Of a stretch of 64,000 nt of DNA, positions 42,119-50,350 are shown in pieces. The stretch is from JAMLIA01 sp039810005 (GTDB lineage Bacteria; Chloroflexota; Chloroflexia; Thermomicrobiales; CFX8), in NCBI GenBank assembly GCA_039810005.1, contig JBDHWD010000002.1, positions 1-64,000 on the forward strand, read 5' to 3'. The position numbers and the translations under genes were made by a program. Position 1 is the first letter of the stretch. Each line of letters opens with the position of its first letter. Under the pieces are notes generated by a model. The model saw only the letters and a list, made by a program, of their open reading frames with translations. It searched no databases and was not told where the DNA came from.

Positions 42119-43435
42119 TTAGCTCGTCGCGACGTCGTCATACAGCGGCAGTTCTTCGCCACTGTCGAAATCGTACTTCGCGCGGATTTCGCGGCTGTAG
42201 TAAACGTTCAGCACGTTCGCTTCAACCTCAACATCAACGCTCATGCCAACGAGGTCATCGTCCAGCGGACCGAAGTCGCGATCGCGGACGGAGATCGTGC
42301 CGTCTGGGCGAACCAGTCGCGGCTGCCGACCGAGCATCATGAAGTCTTCCGGTCCGGAAGCGAACGCATCGCGCGCCTCGCGGAAGAGATCATCATTCTG
42401 CTCGCGCAGCGATTCCGGATCCTTAACGTCGATCTTCCAGTTCGTCAGCTTATAGGCGAGGCGGGCGTTCTGTCCGTCCTTACCGATCGCCAATGACATC
42501 TGGTCGGTCGGCACGATGACGCGCGCCACGTTCTCAGCCTCGTTCAACGCCACGCTGATTGGCTTGGCAGGTGACAGCGCGTTCGCAATGAACGTGTTGA
42601 TGTCCGGTGACCATTCGATGACGTCGATCTTCTCGCCCATCAGCTCGTTGACGATATTCTGGATGCGCACGCCGCGGATGCCGACGCACGAGCCAACCGG
42701 ATCGACCTTCTCCTGGCGCGCCGCGACAGCAACCTTGCTGCGCAGGCCCGGCTCGCGAGCAATGTTCATGATCTCGACAGCGCCAGAGTAGATCTCCGGC
42801 ACCTCAAGCTCGAACAGACGCTTGACAAGATTGACGTTGGCGCGGCTGACAATCAGCTGCGGACCGCGCGGATCCTTGTTGACGTCCAGCAGATACACCT
42901 TCAGGCGCTGACCTGGTCGGTAGCGCTCGTTGGACACCTGCTCGCGCACCGGCATGACCGCTTCGGCCTTGCCAAGCTCGACGATCACCGCGCGCGAATC
43001 AGCGCGCTGAATCACGCCGTTGAGCACCTCGCCAACGCGGTCGGCGAACTCTTCGTAGACGCTGTCGCGTTCATAGTCGCGAATCCGCTGCAGTACGACC
43101 TGCTTGGCCGTCTGGGCAGCGATACGTCCGAAGTCCTTCGGCGTTCGATCCCAGCGATAGATCTTGCCTATATAGGCATCGGTATCCATCCCGCGCGCTT
43201 CGTCCAGCGAGATCTGCGACGTCGGATCTTCGACCTCTTCGGCAACAGCCTTGACGACGAAGATGCTCACGCCGCCAGTTGCCGGGTCAATTTCAACCTC
43301 AACGTTGTCTTCGGTGTTTTCGAGCTTGCGATAGACAGTCTTGAGCGCATGCTCGACGGACGCCATAACGGCTTCCTTGGGAATTCCGCGCTCTGCGGCG
43401 ATCTGGGTGATCGCCATATAGAAATCACTTTTCAT
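42119..43435 (-). CDS. nusA: Transcription elongation/termination factor NusA
   Basis: A 438-residue protein: NusA N-domain (DFYMAITQIAAERGIPKEAV), S1 domain (GEVLNGVIQRADSRAVIVEL), and KH1/KH2 (VGSCVGIRGVRIQNIVNELM; MSLAIGKDGQNARLAYKLT). It lacks the E. coli C-terminal acidic repeats and instead ends with ~75 residues including MSVDVEVEANVLNVYYSR. The ATG at 43435 follows AAGGAGG by 11 nt; the longer frame to 43600 runs through the leader hairpin and is unlikely. rimP is not upstream. Confidence 0.95.
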   Translation of the reverse strand: MKSDFYMAITQIAAERGIPKEAVMASVEHALKTVYRKLENTEDNVEVEIDPATGGVSIFVVKAVAEEVEDPTSQISLDEARGMDTDAYIGKIYRWDRTPKDFGRIAAQTAKQVVLQRIRDYERDSVYEEFADRVGEVLNGVIQRADSRAVIVELGKAEAVMPVREQVSNERYRPGQRLKVYLLDVNKDPRGPQLIVSRANVNLVKRLFELEVPEIYSGAVEIMNIAREPGLRSKVAVAARQEKVDPVGSCVGIRGVRIQNIVNELMGEKIDVIEWSPDINTFIANALSPAKPISVALNEAENVARVIVPTDQMSLAIGKDGQNARLAYKLTNWKIDVKDPESLREQNDDLFREARDAFASGPEDFMMLGRQPRLVRPDGTISVRDRDFGPLDDDLVGMSVDVEVEANVLNVYYSREIRAKYDFDSGEELPLYDDVATS

Positions 43436-43556
43436 CAGCGTCACTTCCTCCTTGGGACACGCGCGGACGAGAGGCGCTCGCCTCGGCGACAGAATGCAAA
43501 ACCAGCATCCGGGTTGGAGCAGGCGACGGAGTCGGTCTCGCGGCGGCGCGCTGAAA

Positions 43557-43605
43557 GGCCCTAACAACAAACAAAGTGGGCAAATGCCCACTTCGACCAA
43601 GGGCC
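43557..43605 (-). other. nusA leader: nested terminator-like hairpin
   Basis: AAGTGGGC/GCCCACTT (43574-43593, 4-nt loop) is followed on the minus strand by TGTTTGTTGTTAG, a U-rich run. An outer stem AGGGCC/GGCCCT (43600-43605 with 43557-43562) encloses it. It lies only ~10-40 nt after the predicted start and ~140 nt before the NusA start codon, fitting an attenuator. Confidence 0.6.
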
Positions 43606-43623
43606 AGTCAGTTCCACCCCTGA

Positions 43624-43632
43624 ATTATACCA
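43624..43632 (-). promoter_or_regulatory. Extended -10 promoter of the nusA operon
   Basis: On the minus strand TGG-TATAAT (TATAAT at 43629-43624) gives a start near 43616 and a ~180-nt leader. No -35 consensus is visible. Confidence 0.6.
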
Positions 43633-43713
43633 GTCATATGGTGTAGGGTCGGACCGGATGCAGGCTGTAAAGTGCATCGATCTTGCGTCATTTCGGGGCG
43701 CAGATACCGCTCA

Positions 43714-43722
43714 TGTTATACT
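43714..43722 (+). promoter_or_regulatory. Extended -10 promoter of the yvcK-like gene
   Basis: TGT-TATACT (TATACT at 43717-43722), 45 nt before the chosen start; no good -35. Confidence 0.55.
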
Positions 43723-43766
43723 GACCCCGCCGAGGAGCGGTGCGTGGGAGGCGGGATATCCAGGCG

Positions 43767-45143
43767 ATGAAGCTTCGAACGTGGCTCCGACCCGGGATGC
43801 TGATTAAGCGCTGGATCCTTCTGCTTCTCGTTGGCCTGATCATGATCAGCCTCGCGCTGGCGATGGGCCTGGCCTGGATCTATCGGACCTACGACTTCCC
43901 ATCTTCTGCCGCCGGAATCGTTCAGGCGCTCACCCTGCAGTTCATTCCCCATCCATACCGCGAGATCCTCGTTGTCACCGTTGGCGGCGGCATCACTATC
44001 TATGGATTCCTGCGCCTGTCGCGCTCGTTGCTCAGCCCTTTTATGGATACCCGCCCGGGCAGTCCGGCGCTGGCCGAGATCATTGCCACGCATCGATTTG
44101 GCGTGAGTGAGCCAGATCTGCGCATCGTCACAATCGGCGGTGGCACCGGTCTCTCGACGCTCTTGCGCGGCCTGAAGCAGCACAATGTGTCGATCACGGC
44201 GATCGTGACAGTCGGCGACGACGGCGGCTCATCGGGTCGCTTGCGCAGCGAGTTCAACATGCCGTCGCCGGGCGATATTCGCAACTGCCTCGTTGCGCTG
44301 GCCGATTCGGAAATGCTGCTCAGCGACCTGTTCCAGTATCGATTCGAGGCCGCCGATTCCGCACTCGATGGGCATTCATTCGGCAACCTGTTCATCACTG
44401 CGATGACTCAGGTCACCGGCAGCTTTGAGCAGGCAGTCATTGAGTCGTCGCGCGTGCTCAATATCCGCGGAACCGTGCTGCCTTCGTCGCTCGACGACAT
44501 CGTCGTGTCTGCCGAGATGGATGACGGCTCGATCGTTGTCGGTGAGTCGAATATCCCGCTGGCTCGCAAGCGCATCAAGCGGCTGTCAATCTCGCCGGAC
44601 CACGCAGAAGCCTACGACCCGGCCGTTGTCGCACTCCTGTCCGCCGACCTGATCGTGATCGGGCCGGGCAGCCTGTATACATCAGTCCTTCCCAACCTGC
44701 TGGTCGAGGGCATCTCGCACGCCCTGCGTTTTGCGCCGGCCGAGAAGGTGTACGTCTGCAACGTTGCGACGCAGCCGGGCGAGACCGACGGCTATAAGGT
44801 GATTGACCACGTCCGCGTCCTGAAGCAGCACACGCACGGCATCGGCATCGACCGCGTCCTGATCAACTCGAATCTGGCACCAGCAGAGACGCGCATCAAG
44901 CCTGAATGGCACGTCAGCGCTGTTGAATTCGATGGACTGCATGAGTTCGAGGGGCAGATCGCCGTCGATCAGCGAGACATTGTGAATCCGGAGTTCCCGC
45001 TGCGTCACGACCCGGAGAAGCTGGCGCAAGCGCTGATGGCGATCGGTCGCGAACACCTGACTGATGTGGCGCAACGCCCCTCCGCTGTGGAACGGGGCCG
45101 TGCAATAACGGAATCTGAGCGCATTGAGGCTGGAGTTGCCTGA
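43767..45143 (+). CDS. yvcK: YvcK/CofD-like gluconeogenesis factor with membrane-anchored N-terminus
   Basis: A 458-residue protein. Residues ~14-38 and ~66-82 are hydrophobic helices, followed from ~108 by the CofD-like domain: IVTIGGGTGLSTLLRGLKQ, VTVGDDGGSSGRLR, PGDIRNCLVALAD and IGPGSLYTSVLPNLLV. Cytosolic YvcK proteins (~320 residues) are needed for wall homeostasis on gluconeogenic carbon and bind UDP-sugars. The extra ~105-residue anchor suggests tethering at the membrane. A GTG at 43740 is an alternative start. The gapA-pgk-tpiA genes downstream fit a carbon-flux role. Confidence 0.88.
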   Translation: MKLRTWLRPGMLIKRWILLLLVGLIMISLALAMGLAWIYRTYDFPSSAAGIVQALTLQFIPHPYREILVVTVGGGITIYGFLRLSRSLLSPFMDTRPGSPALAEIIATHRFGVSEPDLRIVTIGGGTGLSTLLRGLKQHNVSITAIVTVGDDGGSSGRLRSEFNMPSPGDIRNCLVALADSEMLLSDLFQYRFEAADSALDGHSFGNLFITAMTQVTGSFEQAVIESSRVLNIRGTVLPSSLDDIVVSAEMDDGSIVVGESNIPLARKRIKRLSISPDHAEAYDPAVVALLSADLIVIGPGSLYTSVLPNLLVEGISHALRFAPAEKVYVCNVATQPGETDGYKVIDHVRVLKQHTHGIGIDRVLINSNLAPAETRIKPEWHVSAVEFDGLHEFEGQIAVDQRDIVNPEFPLRHDPEKLAQALMAIGREHLTDVAQRPSAVERGRAITESERIEAGVA

Positions 45144-45164
45144 CAGACGGAATGAGTGAGGGTT

Positions 45165-45179
45165 CGCAGAATATCTGCG
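45165..45179 (+). repeat. Palindrome upstream of gap
   Basis: CGCAGA-ATA-TCTGCG lies 33 nt before the gap start codon. It could be an operator or a small hairpin in the leader. Confidence 0.4.
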
Positions 45180-45211
45180 TGAGATAGAGATGGATATGAA
45201 GGAGGGTTCGC

Positions 45212-46222
45212 ATGGCCGCTCGAGTAGCAATCAACGGTTTCGGACGCATTGGTCGGCAGGTCTTCAAGGCGTTGCACGAGGAGTATGAGGACGTTGAGAT
45301 CGTCGCCGTCAACGACCTCGTTGACCCGCACACCAACGCTCATCTCCTGAAGTACGACTCGACCTACGGCATCTACGACGCCGACATCGAGTATGACGGC
45401 GATTCGCTGATGGTGAATGGGCACGACATCAAGGTCTTCGCCGAGCGGGAGCCGGCCAAGCTGCCATGGGGCGACCTCGGCATCGACATCGTTATCGAGT
45501 CGACCGGCTTCTTCACCGACGCCACCAAGGCGCAGGGACATCGCGATGCCGGCGCAAAGAAGGTCATCATCACTGCCCCGGCAAACAACGAGGACGTGAC
45601 GATCGTTCTGGGCGTGAACGACGACCAGTACGATCCGGATACGCACCACATCATCTCCAACGCATCCTGCACGACCAACTGCCTCGCGCCGGTAGCGAAG
45701 GTCATCCACGAGCGCTTCGGTATCGCCCACGCGTTGATGACCACCGTGCATGCGTATACGAACGACCAGGTCATCCTCGACTCGCCACACAAGGACCTGC
45801 GCCGCGCCCGCAGCGCAGCCCTGAGCATCATTCCGACGACGACCGGTGCAGCGCGCGCCGTGGCGCTTGTCATGCCTGAGCTCAAGGGCAAGTTCGACGG
45901 CTTCGCGCTGCGCGTCCCGACGCCGACCGTCTCAATCGTCGACCTCACTGTCGAGCTGGAGAACGACGCCACTGCCGAAGCGTTGAATGCCGCGTTCCAG
46001 GAGGAGGCTGACGGTCCACTGGAAGGCATCCTGAGCTTCAGCGATGAGCCCCTCGTCTCAGCCGACTACCGCGGCGACAGCCATTCGGCGATCGTCGATG
46101 GTCTGTCGACGATGGTAACCGGCTCCCGCCTCGCCAAGGTCGTCGCCTGGTACGACAACGAGTGGGGTTACTCCTGCCGCGTTGCTGACCTGACCGACCT
46201 GATCGCGTCGCAGGGCCTCTAA
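45212..46222 (+). CDS. gap: Glyceraldehyde-3-phosphate dehydrogenase
   Basis: A 336-residue NAD(P)-dependent glycolytic enzyme. It begins with the Rossmann motif AINGFGRIGRQVFKAL; the nucleophile is in SNASCTTNCLAP (Cys ~153), with the partner His in TTVHAYTNDQ. WYDNEWGYSCRVADL closes the catalytic domain. The ATG is preceded by AAGGAGGG. It leads gap-pgk-tpiA-secG, with a GC-rich hairpin before pgk. Confidence 0.97.
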   Translation: MAARVAINGFGRIGRQVFKALHEEYEDVEIVAVNDLVDPHTNAHLLKYDSTYGIYDADIEYDGDSLMVNGHDIKVFAEREPAKLPWGDLGIDIVIESTGFFTDATKAQGHRDAGAKKVIITAPANNEDVTIVLGVNDDQYDPDTHHIISNASCTTNCLAPVAKVIHERFGIAHALMTTVHAYTNDQVILDSPHKDLRRARSAALSIIPTTTGAARAVALVMPELKGKFDGFALRVPTPTVSIVDLTVELENDATAEALNAAFQEEADGPLEGILSFSDEPLVSADYRGDSHSAIVDGLSTMVTGSRLAKVVAWYDNEWGYSCRVADLTDLIASQGL

Positions 46223-46248
46223 TTTCGCTTTCGCTGTCCATCTTTTTG

Positions 46249-46279
46249 GCGGGCGGGTGGCAACGAGCCGCCCGCCCGC
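46249..46279 (+). other. GC-rich hairpin between gap and pgk
   Basis: The 13-bp stem GCGGGCGGGTGGC/GCCGCCCGCCCGC (one G-T pair) has a 5-nt loop. It lies 26 nt after gap and 33 nt before pgk. A T-run precedes rather than follows it, so it more likely stabilises or processes the gap mRNA than terminates. Confidence 0.55.
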
Positions 46280-46311
46280 TGCGTCTCGTCACAACGGAAA
46301 GGAGCGACGGC

Positions 46312-47484
46312 GTGGCATTTCGCACACTTGATTCACTCGATGTCTCTGGTAAGCGCGTGCTCGTTCGCGTCGATTTCAACGTGCCGCTCGATGGCACGAC
46401 CATCACTGACGACACCCGTATCCAGGCGGCGCTGCCGACGATCAACACGCTGCTCGATCGCAATGCTGCGGTGATCCTTGTTTCGCACCTCGGCCGCCCG
46501 AAGGGAAAGGTTGTGCCGGAGTTTTCGCTCGCGCCGGTTGCGAAGCGGCTGAGCGAGCTGCTGGGCAAGGACGTCCGATTCGCGTCCGACGTGGTCGGCC
46601 CTTCAGCGCAGGAGATCTCGCAGTCGATCCAGCCTGGCGATGTAGCACTTCTGGAGAACGTGCGCTTCGAGCCGGGCGAAGAGCGCAACGACGAGGATCT
46701 GGCGGCAGCGCTGGCCGAGCTTGCCGACGTCTACGTTAATGACGCGTTCGGCGCTGCGCATCGAGCGCATGCATCGACCGAAGGCGTCGCCCACAAGCTC
46801 CCGCACGCGGCCGGCCTGCTGATGGAACGTGAACTGTCGGCGCTGTCGCGAGCACTGGACGATCCTGGGCGGCCACTGGTCGTGATCCTCGGCGGAGCGA
46901 AGATCTCGGACAAGATCGGGGTAATTCGCAAGTTCCTGGATACCGCCGATGCGATCCTGGTCGGCGGCGGTATCGCCAACACCCTCGTAGCCGCGCAGGG
47001 GAAAGAGATGGGCAAGTCGCTCGTCGAAACCGGCAGCCTGGATGTCGCACGGCAGATTCTCGATGAGGCGAAGACGTCGAAGTGTGACCTTGTCATTCCG
47101 ACTGACTTCGTCGTAGCGAGCAGCCCGGACGATGCCGCGAACGCTGAAACTGTCACTGAGGTTGCGCCCGACAAGGCGGCATTGGACATCGGCCCCGAGA
47201 GCATCGCCGCGTTCAGCGACTGGATCGCAAAGGCGAAGACCATCGTCTGGAATGGTCCGATGGGTCTCTTCGAGGTATCGCCGTTCGACGCCGGCACGCG
47301 GGCGATTGCCGCGGCTGTCGCCGCCTCGGACGGATACTCGATCGTCGGCGGTGGTGATTCGGTGGCAGCCGTCCATCAAGCGGGCCTGGCTGATCAGATG
47401 GATCACGTCTCGACCGGCGGCGGCGCATCGCTGGAGTTTCTGGAAGGCAAGACGCTTCCCGGCGTCGCAGCACTGGAGGAGTGA
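46312..47484 (+). CDS. pgk: Phosphoglycerate kinase
   Basis: A 390-residue glycolytic kinase making ATP and 3-phosphoglycerate. Motifs are KRVLVRVDFNVPLD (~13-26), SHLGRPKGK (~57-65), the substrate region YVNDAFGAAHRAHAS, GGAKISDKIGV and the C-terminal VGGGDSVAAV...DHVSTGGGASLEFLEG. The GTG at 46312 follows AAAGGAG by 7 nt; the longer frame crosses the hairpin. tpiA begins at its stop. Confidence 0.97.
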   Translation: MAFRTLDSLDVSGKRVLVRVDFNVPLDGTTITDDTRIQAALPTINTLLDRNAAVILVSHLGRPKGKVVPEFSLAPVAKRLSELLGKDVRFASDVVGPSAQEISQSIQPGDVALLENVRFEPGEERNDEDLAAALAELADVYVNDAFGAAHRAHASTEGVAHKLPHAAGLLMERELSALSRALDDPGRPLVVILGGAKISDKIGVIRKFLDTADAILVGGGIANTLVAAQGKEMGKSLVETGSLDVARQILDEAKTSKCDLVIPTDFVVASSPDDAANAETVTEVAPDKAALDIGPESIAAFSDWIAKAKTIVWNGPMGLFEVSPFDAGTRAIAAAVAASDGYSIVGGGDSVAAVHQAGLADQMDHVSTGGGASLEFLEGKTLPGVAALEE

Positions 47485-47486
47485 TC

Positions 47487-48245
47487 GTGTCACGCAAGCC
47501 GATTGTTGCCGGCAACTGGAAGATGAATACGACACTCGACGAAGCGCGCACGCTGGCTGAGGGCATTGCCGCCCGCACTGCCGACGTGGACGGCGTTGAG
47601 CTGGCCGTGTTTCCGCCGTTTCCCTGGCTCGTTCCAGTTCGTGAGAGACTCGGGGACACTGGTGTCCAGCTCGGCGCGCAGAACTGCTATATCAAGGAAT
47701 CTGGCGCGTTCACTGGCGAGGTCTCACCGTGGGCCCTGGCCGGCGTTTGCCAGATGATCCTGGCCGGCCATAGCGAGCGCCGTCATATCTTCGGCGAGTC
47801 GGACGAACTTGTTGGACAGAAGGTCGATGCCACGCTATCGGCAGGATTGACGAGCGTTCTGTGCGTCGGCGAGCTGCTGGACGAGCGTGAGTCTGGCGAC
47901 GCCATTGCGGTTGTCGAGCGCCAGCTTGCGGCCGGGCTGGCCAACGTCACGACGGGCCTGTTGCAGCGAGTTGTCATCGCCTACGAGCCCGTCTGGGCGA
48001 TCGGCACGGGCGTTGCGGCGACACCCAACGATGCGCAGGAGATGTGCGCGGCGATTCGCCAGTGGATGGCCGGCAAGTTCGGAGACGACGGCGCTACCGT
48101 CAGGGTTCTGTATGGCGGCTCAGTGTCGCCCGACAATGCGGCCGAGCTTTTCGGTCAGTCTGATGTCGACGGCGGCCTCGTCGGTGGAGCCAGCCTCAAG
48201 GCAGACTCATTCATTGCAATCGCTGTCGCGGCAGCGACCGTGTAG
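47487..48245 (+). CDS. tpiA: Triosephosphate isomerase
   Basis: A 252-residue TIM barrel. Catalytic residues sit in AGNWKMN (Lys ~12), LAGHSERR (His ~96) and AYEPVWAIGTG (Glu ~170); phosphate-binding YGGSVSPDNA and GGLVGGASL follow. The GTG at 47487 is 5 nt after GGAGGAG, a better fit than the GTG at 47481 that overlaps that site and the pgk stop. Confidence 0.96.
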   Translation: MSRKPIVAGNWKMNTTLDEARTLAEGIAARTADVDGVELAVFPPFPWLVPVRERLGDTGVQLGAQNCYIKESGAFTGEVSPWALAGVCQMILAGHSERRHIFGESDELVGQKVDATLSAGLTSVLCVGELLDERESGDAIAVVERQLAAGLANVTTGLLQRVVIAYEPVWAIGTGVAATPNDAQEMCAAIRQWMAGKFGDDGATVRVLYGGSVSPDNAAELFGQSDVDGGLVGGASLKADSFIAIAVAAATV

Positions 48246-48290
48246 TATCCTTGCACGGTTGTTCGACTCGTCGCTCGAAAGGTTCGTCGG

Positions 48291-48512
48291 TTGGATTTCG
48301 CAATCGATCTCGCGATCATCGTTGTGTCGATCATGCTGATGGCTGTGATCCTGATGCAATCAAAGGGGTCTGGCTTCAGCGGCGCATTCGGTGGCGATAC
48401 ATCGTCGATTTATCGAACGCGGCGCGGCTTTGAGCGCACGTTGTACAACTTTACGATCGGCGTCGGTGTCATCTTCGTCGTACTGTCGATTATCGCCGCA
48501 GTCGCTCGATAG
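48291..48512 (+). CDS. secG: Preprotein translocase subunit SecG
   Basis: A 73-residue membrane protein with two helices (AIIVVSIMLMAVILMQ and IGVGVIFVVLSIIAAVA) around the conserved loop QSKGSGFSGAFGG. It supports SecYE-mediated export. TTG start with AAAGG 8 nt upstream. It follows tpiA, the arrangement seen in many bacteria. Confidence 0.92.
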   Translation: MDFAIDLAIIVVSIMLMAVILMQSKGSGFSGAFGGDTSSIYRTRRGFERTLYNFTIGVGVIFVVLSIIAAVAR

Positions 48513-48529
48513 CACCGAAACTGTCTTGG

Positions 48530-48556
48530 TTGACGTATACAAGGCTGCGGTATACT
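48530..48556 (+). promoter_or_regulatory. tatA promoter
   Basis: TTGACG (48530-48535) and TATACT (48551-48556), spacer only 15 nt, so strength is uncertain. Confidence 0.5.
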
Positions 48557-48601
48557 CGCCGCGCAAGCGCGATGTCAGCGGTCGAATAGGAGGCTCCACC
48601 A

Positions 48602-48814
48602 ATGCCGTCTCTGGGGTGGCAGGAACTCGTCATCATCCTGGTGATTGTCGTCATCATTTTCGGAGTGGGTAAGCTCCCCGAGATTGGCGGCGCTCTGGGT
48701 AAGGGCATCAAAGAGTTCAAGACCAATGTCAACGAGGAAGGCGAAGAGGTCGACGTGGTAGAGACCAAGGAAGTTACCACCACGACCAAGACGCCGGCGA
48801 AGGAAGAGCTCTAG
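48602..48814 (+). CDS. tatA: Twin-arginine translocase subunit TatA
   Basis: A 70-residue protein. One N-terminal helix (ELVIILVIVVIIFGVGKLPE) is followed by the amphipathic GGALGKGIKEFK and an acidic/Thr-rich tail. The FG hinge and LPE motif are those of TatA/E; the GVGK in place of the usual G(P/A)KK is a mild variation. AGGAGG lies 9 nt upstream. tatC is not in the window. A terminator follows directly. Confidence 0.92.
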   Translation: MPSLGWQELVIILVIVVIIFGVGKLPEIGGALGKGIKEFKTNVNEEGEEVDVVETKEVTTTTKTPAKEEL

Positions 48815-48846
48815 GCTCGTCCTCCTCATCATCACGGATCGTGAGC

Positions 48847-48875
48847 AATGCCCGGGTTTTCGTAGCCCGGGCATT
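48847..48875 (+). terminator. Terminator after tatA
   Basis: The 10-bp perfect stem AATGCCCGGG/CCCGGGCATT has a 9-nt loop. Only a short TT follows; strong stem, weak U tract. Confidence 0.7.
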
Positions 48876-48921
48876 TGCGTGCGCATCGTCGCACTGACCT
48901 CGTTGCGATACGGCTCGGCGG

Positions 48922-48927
48922 TATACT
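48922..48927 (+). promoter_or_regulatory. -10 box of lepB
   Basis: TATACT, 42 nt before the lepB start; TTGCGA upstream is too close (13 nt) to be a standard -35. Confidence 0.45.
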
Positions 48928-48968
48928 CGGATCGGGCCGCTGTATAGCATCTTGAAGGACGACACAGA

Positions 48969-49697
48969 ATGTATGACGGCTCGCAGGCAGGCAAGCCGCC
49001 TGGAGACGGATATCACCGGACAACCCCACCAGCGGCCGACGCGCAATCAACGCAGGATCTTCCGGCCGTTCAGCCGCAACGCAGCCAGCAGCGCGGTGTG
49101 CTCTGGGATGTCGTCGAGACTCTGATTCTGGCGTTGGTGATCTTTGTTGCGGTTCGCGCGGTCGTCCTCAATTTCCGGGTCGACGGTGAATCAATGCATC
49201 CGAATCTCGACAATGGCCAGATGCTGCTCGTCAACCGCCCGGTCTATTGGCACTTCGATCTGAACGCCGTCCTCAACGTCCTGCCATTTGTTGACCGCGA
49301 GGGTGAGAACGTTATCTATCCGTTTCATCCGCCGCAACGCGGCGACATTATCGTTCTGCATCCACCCGTTGACGGCGGCAAGCCGTATATCAAACGAATC
49401 ATCGGTCTGCCCGGCGAGCGAATTGCGATCCATGATGGAGCCGTCTATATCAATGGCGAGCGGTTGGAAGAACCGTATCTGAATGGCATCGAGACAGCCT
49501 GGTCGGGGACGCTAAGTCAGAATGAGCTGACAATTCCCGATGGCCAGTACTACGTTCTCGGCGATAATCGGGCAAACTCGTCAGACTCGCGGGCATTTGG
49601 TCCGATTGGAATCGATCAGATTATCGGGCGGGCCTGGATATCGTATTGGCCTAGAAGTGATATAGGTATCCTGTCCACACCGTCGTATCCCCACTAG
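48969..49697 (+). CDS. lepB: Signal peptidase I
   Basis: A 242-residue membrane-anchored protease removing signal peptides from Sec and Tat substrates. A ~45-residue Gln/Pro-rich cytoplasmic tail leads into one helix (VETLILALVIFVAVRAVVL). Catalytic Ser is in DGESMHPNL (~74) and catalytic Lys in KPYIKRIIGLPGE (~141); GDNRANSSDSRAFGPI is box E. Its place between tatA and other genes follows the secretion theme. Confidence 0.95.
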   Translation: MYDGSQAGKPPGDGYHRTTPPAADAQSTQDLPAVQPQRSQQRGVLWDVVETLILALVIFVAVRAVVLNFRVDGESMHPNLDNGQMLLVNRPVYWHFDLNAVLNVLPFVDREGENVIYPFHPPQRGDIIVLHPPVDGGKPYIKRIIGLPGERIAIHDGAVYINGERLEEPYLNGIETAWSGTLSQNELTIPDGQYYVLGDNRANSSDSRAFGPIGIDQIIGRAWISYWPRSDIGILSTPSYPH

Positions 49698-49768
49698 GGG
49701 ATGGTGTCTTTCATCCGGGGCATGTCCTACCTCGGTGCGAGACTTCCGCTGTGAAGGGGCATCGAATC

Positions 49769-50305
49769 ATGATAGAGACCGTCGTCGACAGCATCCGAGT
49801 CAGCCTGGTGACGCAGGCTCGGGTGGTCATTCTCAAAGAAGTTGAGGGTGACCGACATCTTCCGATCTGGATCGGCGCGTTCGAGGCTGAGGCTATCGCG
49901 ATGGAGCTGCAGGGCATTTCATCGCCGCGACCACTGCCATACGATCTTCTGCGCTCGGTCATCGGCGAGCTTGGTGCGGACATCAACCGCATCGTCATTA
50001 CCGAGATAAATAACGACGTCTATTACGCGCGGATCATCATTCAGCAAAACGGTATGGGCGTCGAGATTGATTCGCGCCCGTCCGATGCAATTGCGCTTGC
50101 GGTTCGGGCGAAGGTGCCGATCTTCGTCGACGATTCAGTGATGGCGCGTGCTGGCGTGCAGCTGGACGAAGAGAGTGACGAAGAGACTGCGGCTGAGGGC
50201 GAGAACGAGGGCGAACCGACGATAAACGAGGAAAAGCTCTCGGCATTCCGCGACTTCATCGATACGCTTGATCTCGATGACTTCGGTCAGAAGCGCGACA
50301 ATTAA
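49769..50305 (+). CDS. Bifunctional nuclease family protein (DUF151)
   Basis: A 178-residue protein. The domain runs from IRVSLVTQARVVILKEVEGD and LPIWIGAFEAEAIA to YDLLRSVIGELGADINRIVI and SRPSDAIALAVRAKVPIFV, all typical of the BFN/DUF151 family, where plant and bacterial members have reported DNase/RNase activity. The acidic C-terminal tail (DEESDEETAAEGENEGE) is variable. The ATG at 49769 follows AAGGGG by ~10 nt; a GTG six codons upstream is less likely. Confidence 0.88.
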   Translation: MIETVVDSIRVSLVTQARVVILKEVEGDRHLPIWIGAFEAEAIAMELQGISSPRPLPYDLLRSVIGELGADINRIVITEINNDVYYARIIIQQNGMGVEIDSRPSDAIALAVRAKVPIFVDDSVMARAGVQLDEESDEETAAEGENEGEPTINEEKLSAFRDFIDTLDLDDFGQKRDN

Positions 50306-50350
50306 GGTCAGCAGGGCGGGACGACAGCTAGTTGGTTGGAATATTGTGCA

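Noticed and set aside
43436..43600. 55-codon upstream extension of NusA
   Set aside because: It runs through the leader hairpin; the NusA N-domain starts at ATG 43435 after AAGGAGG.
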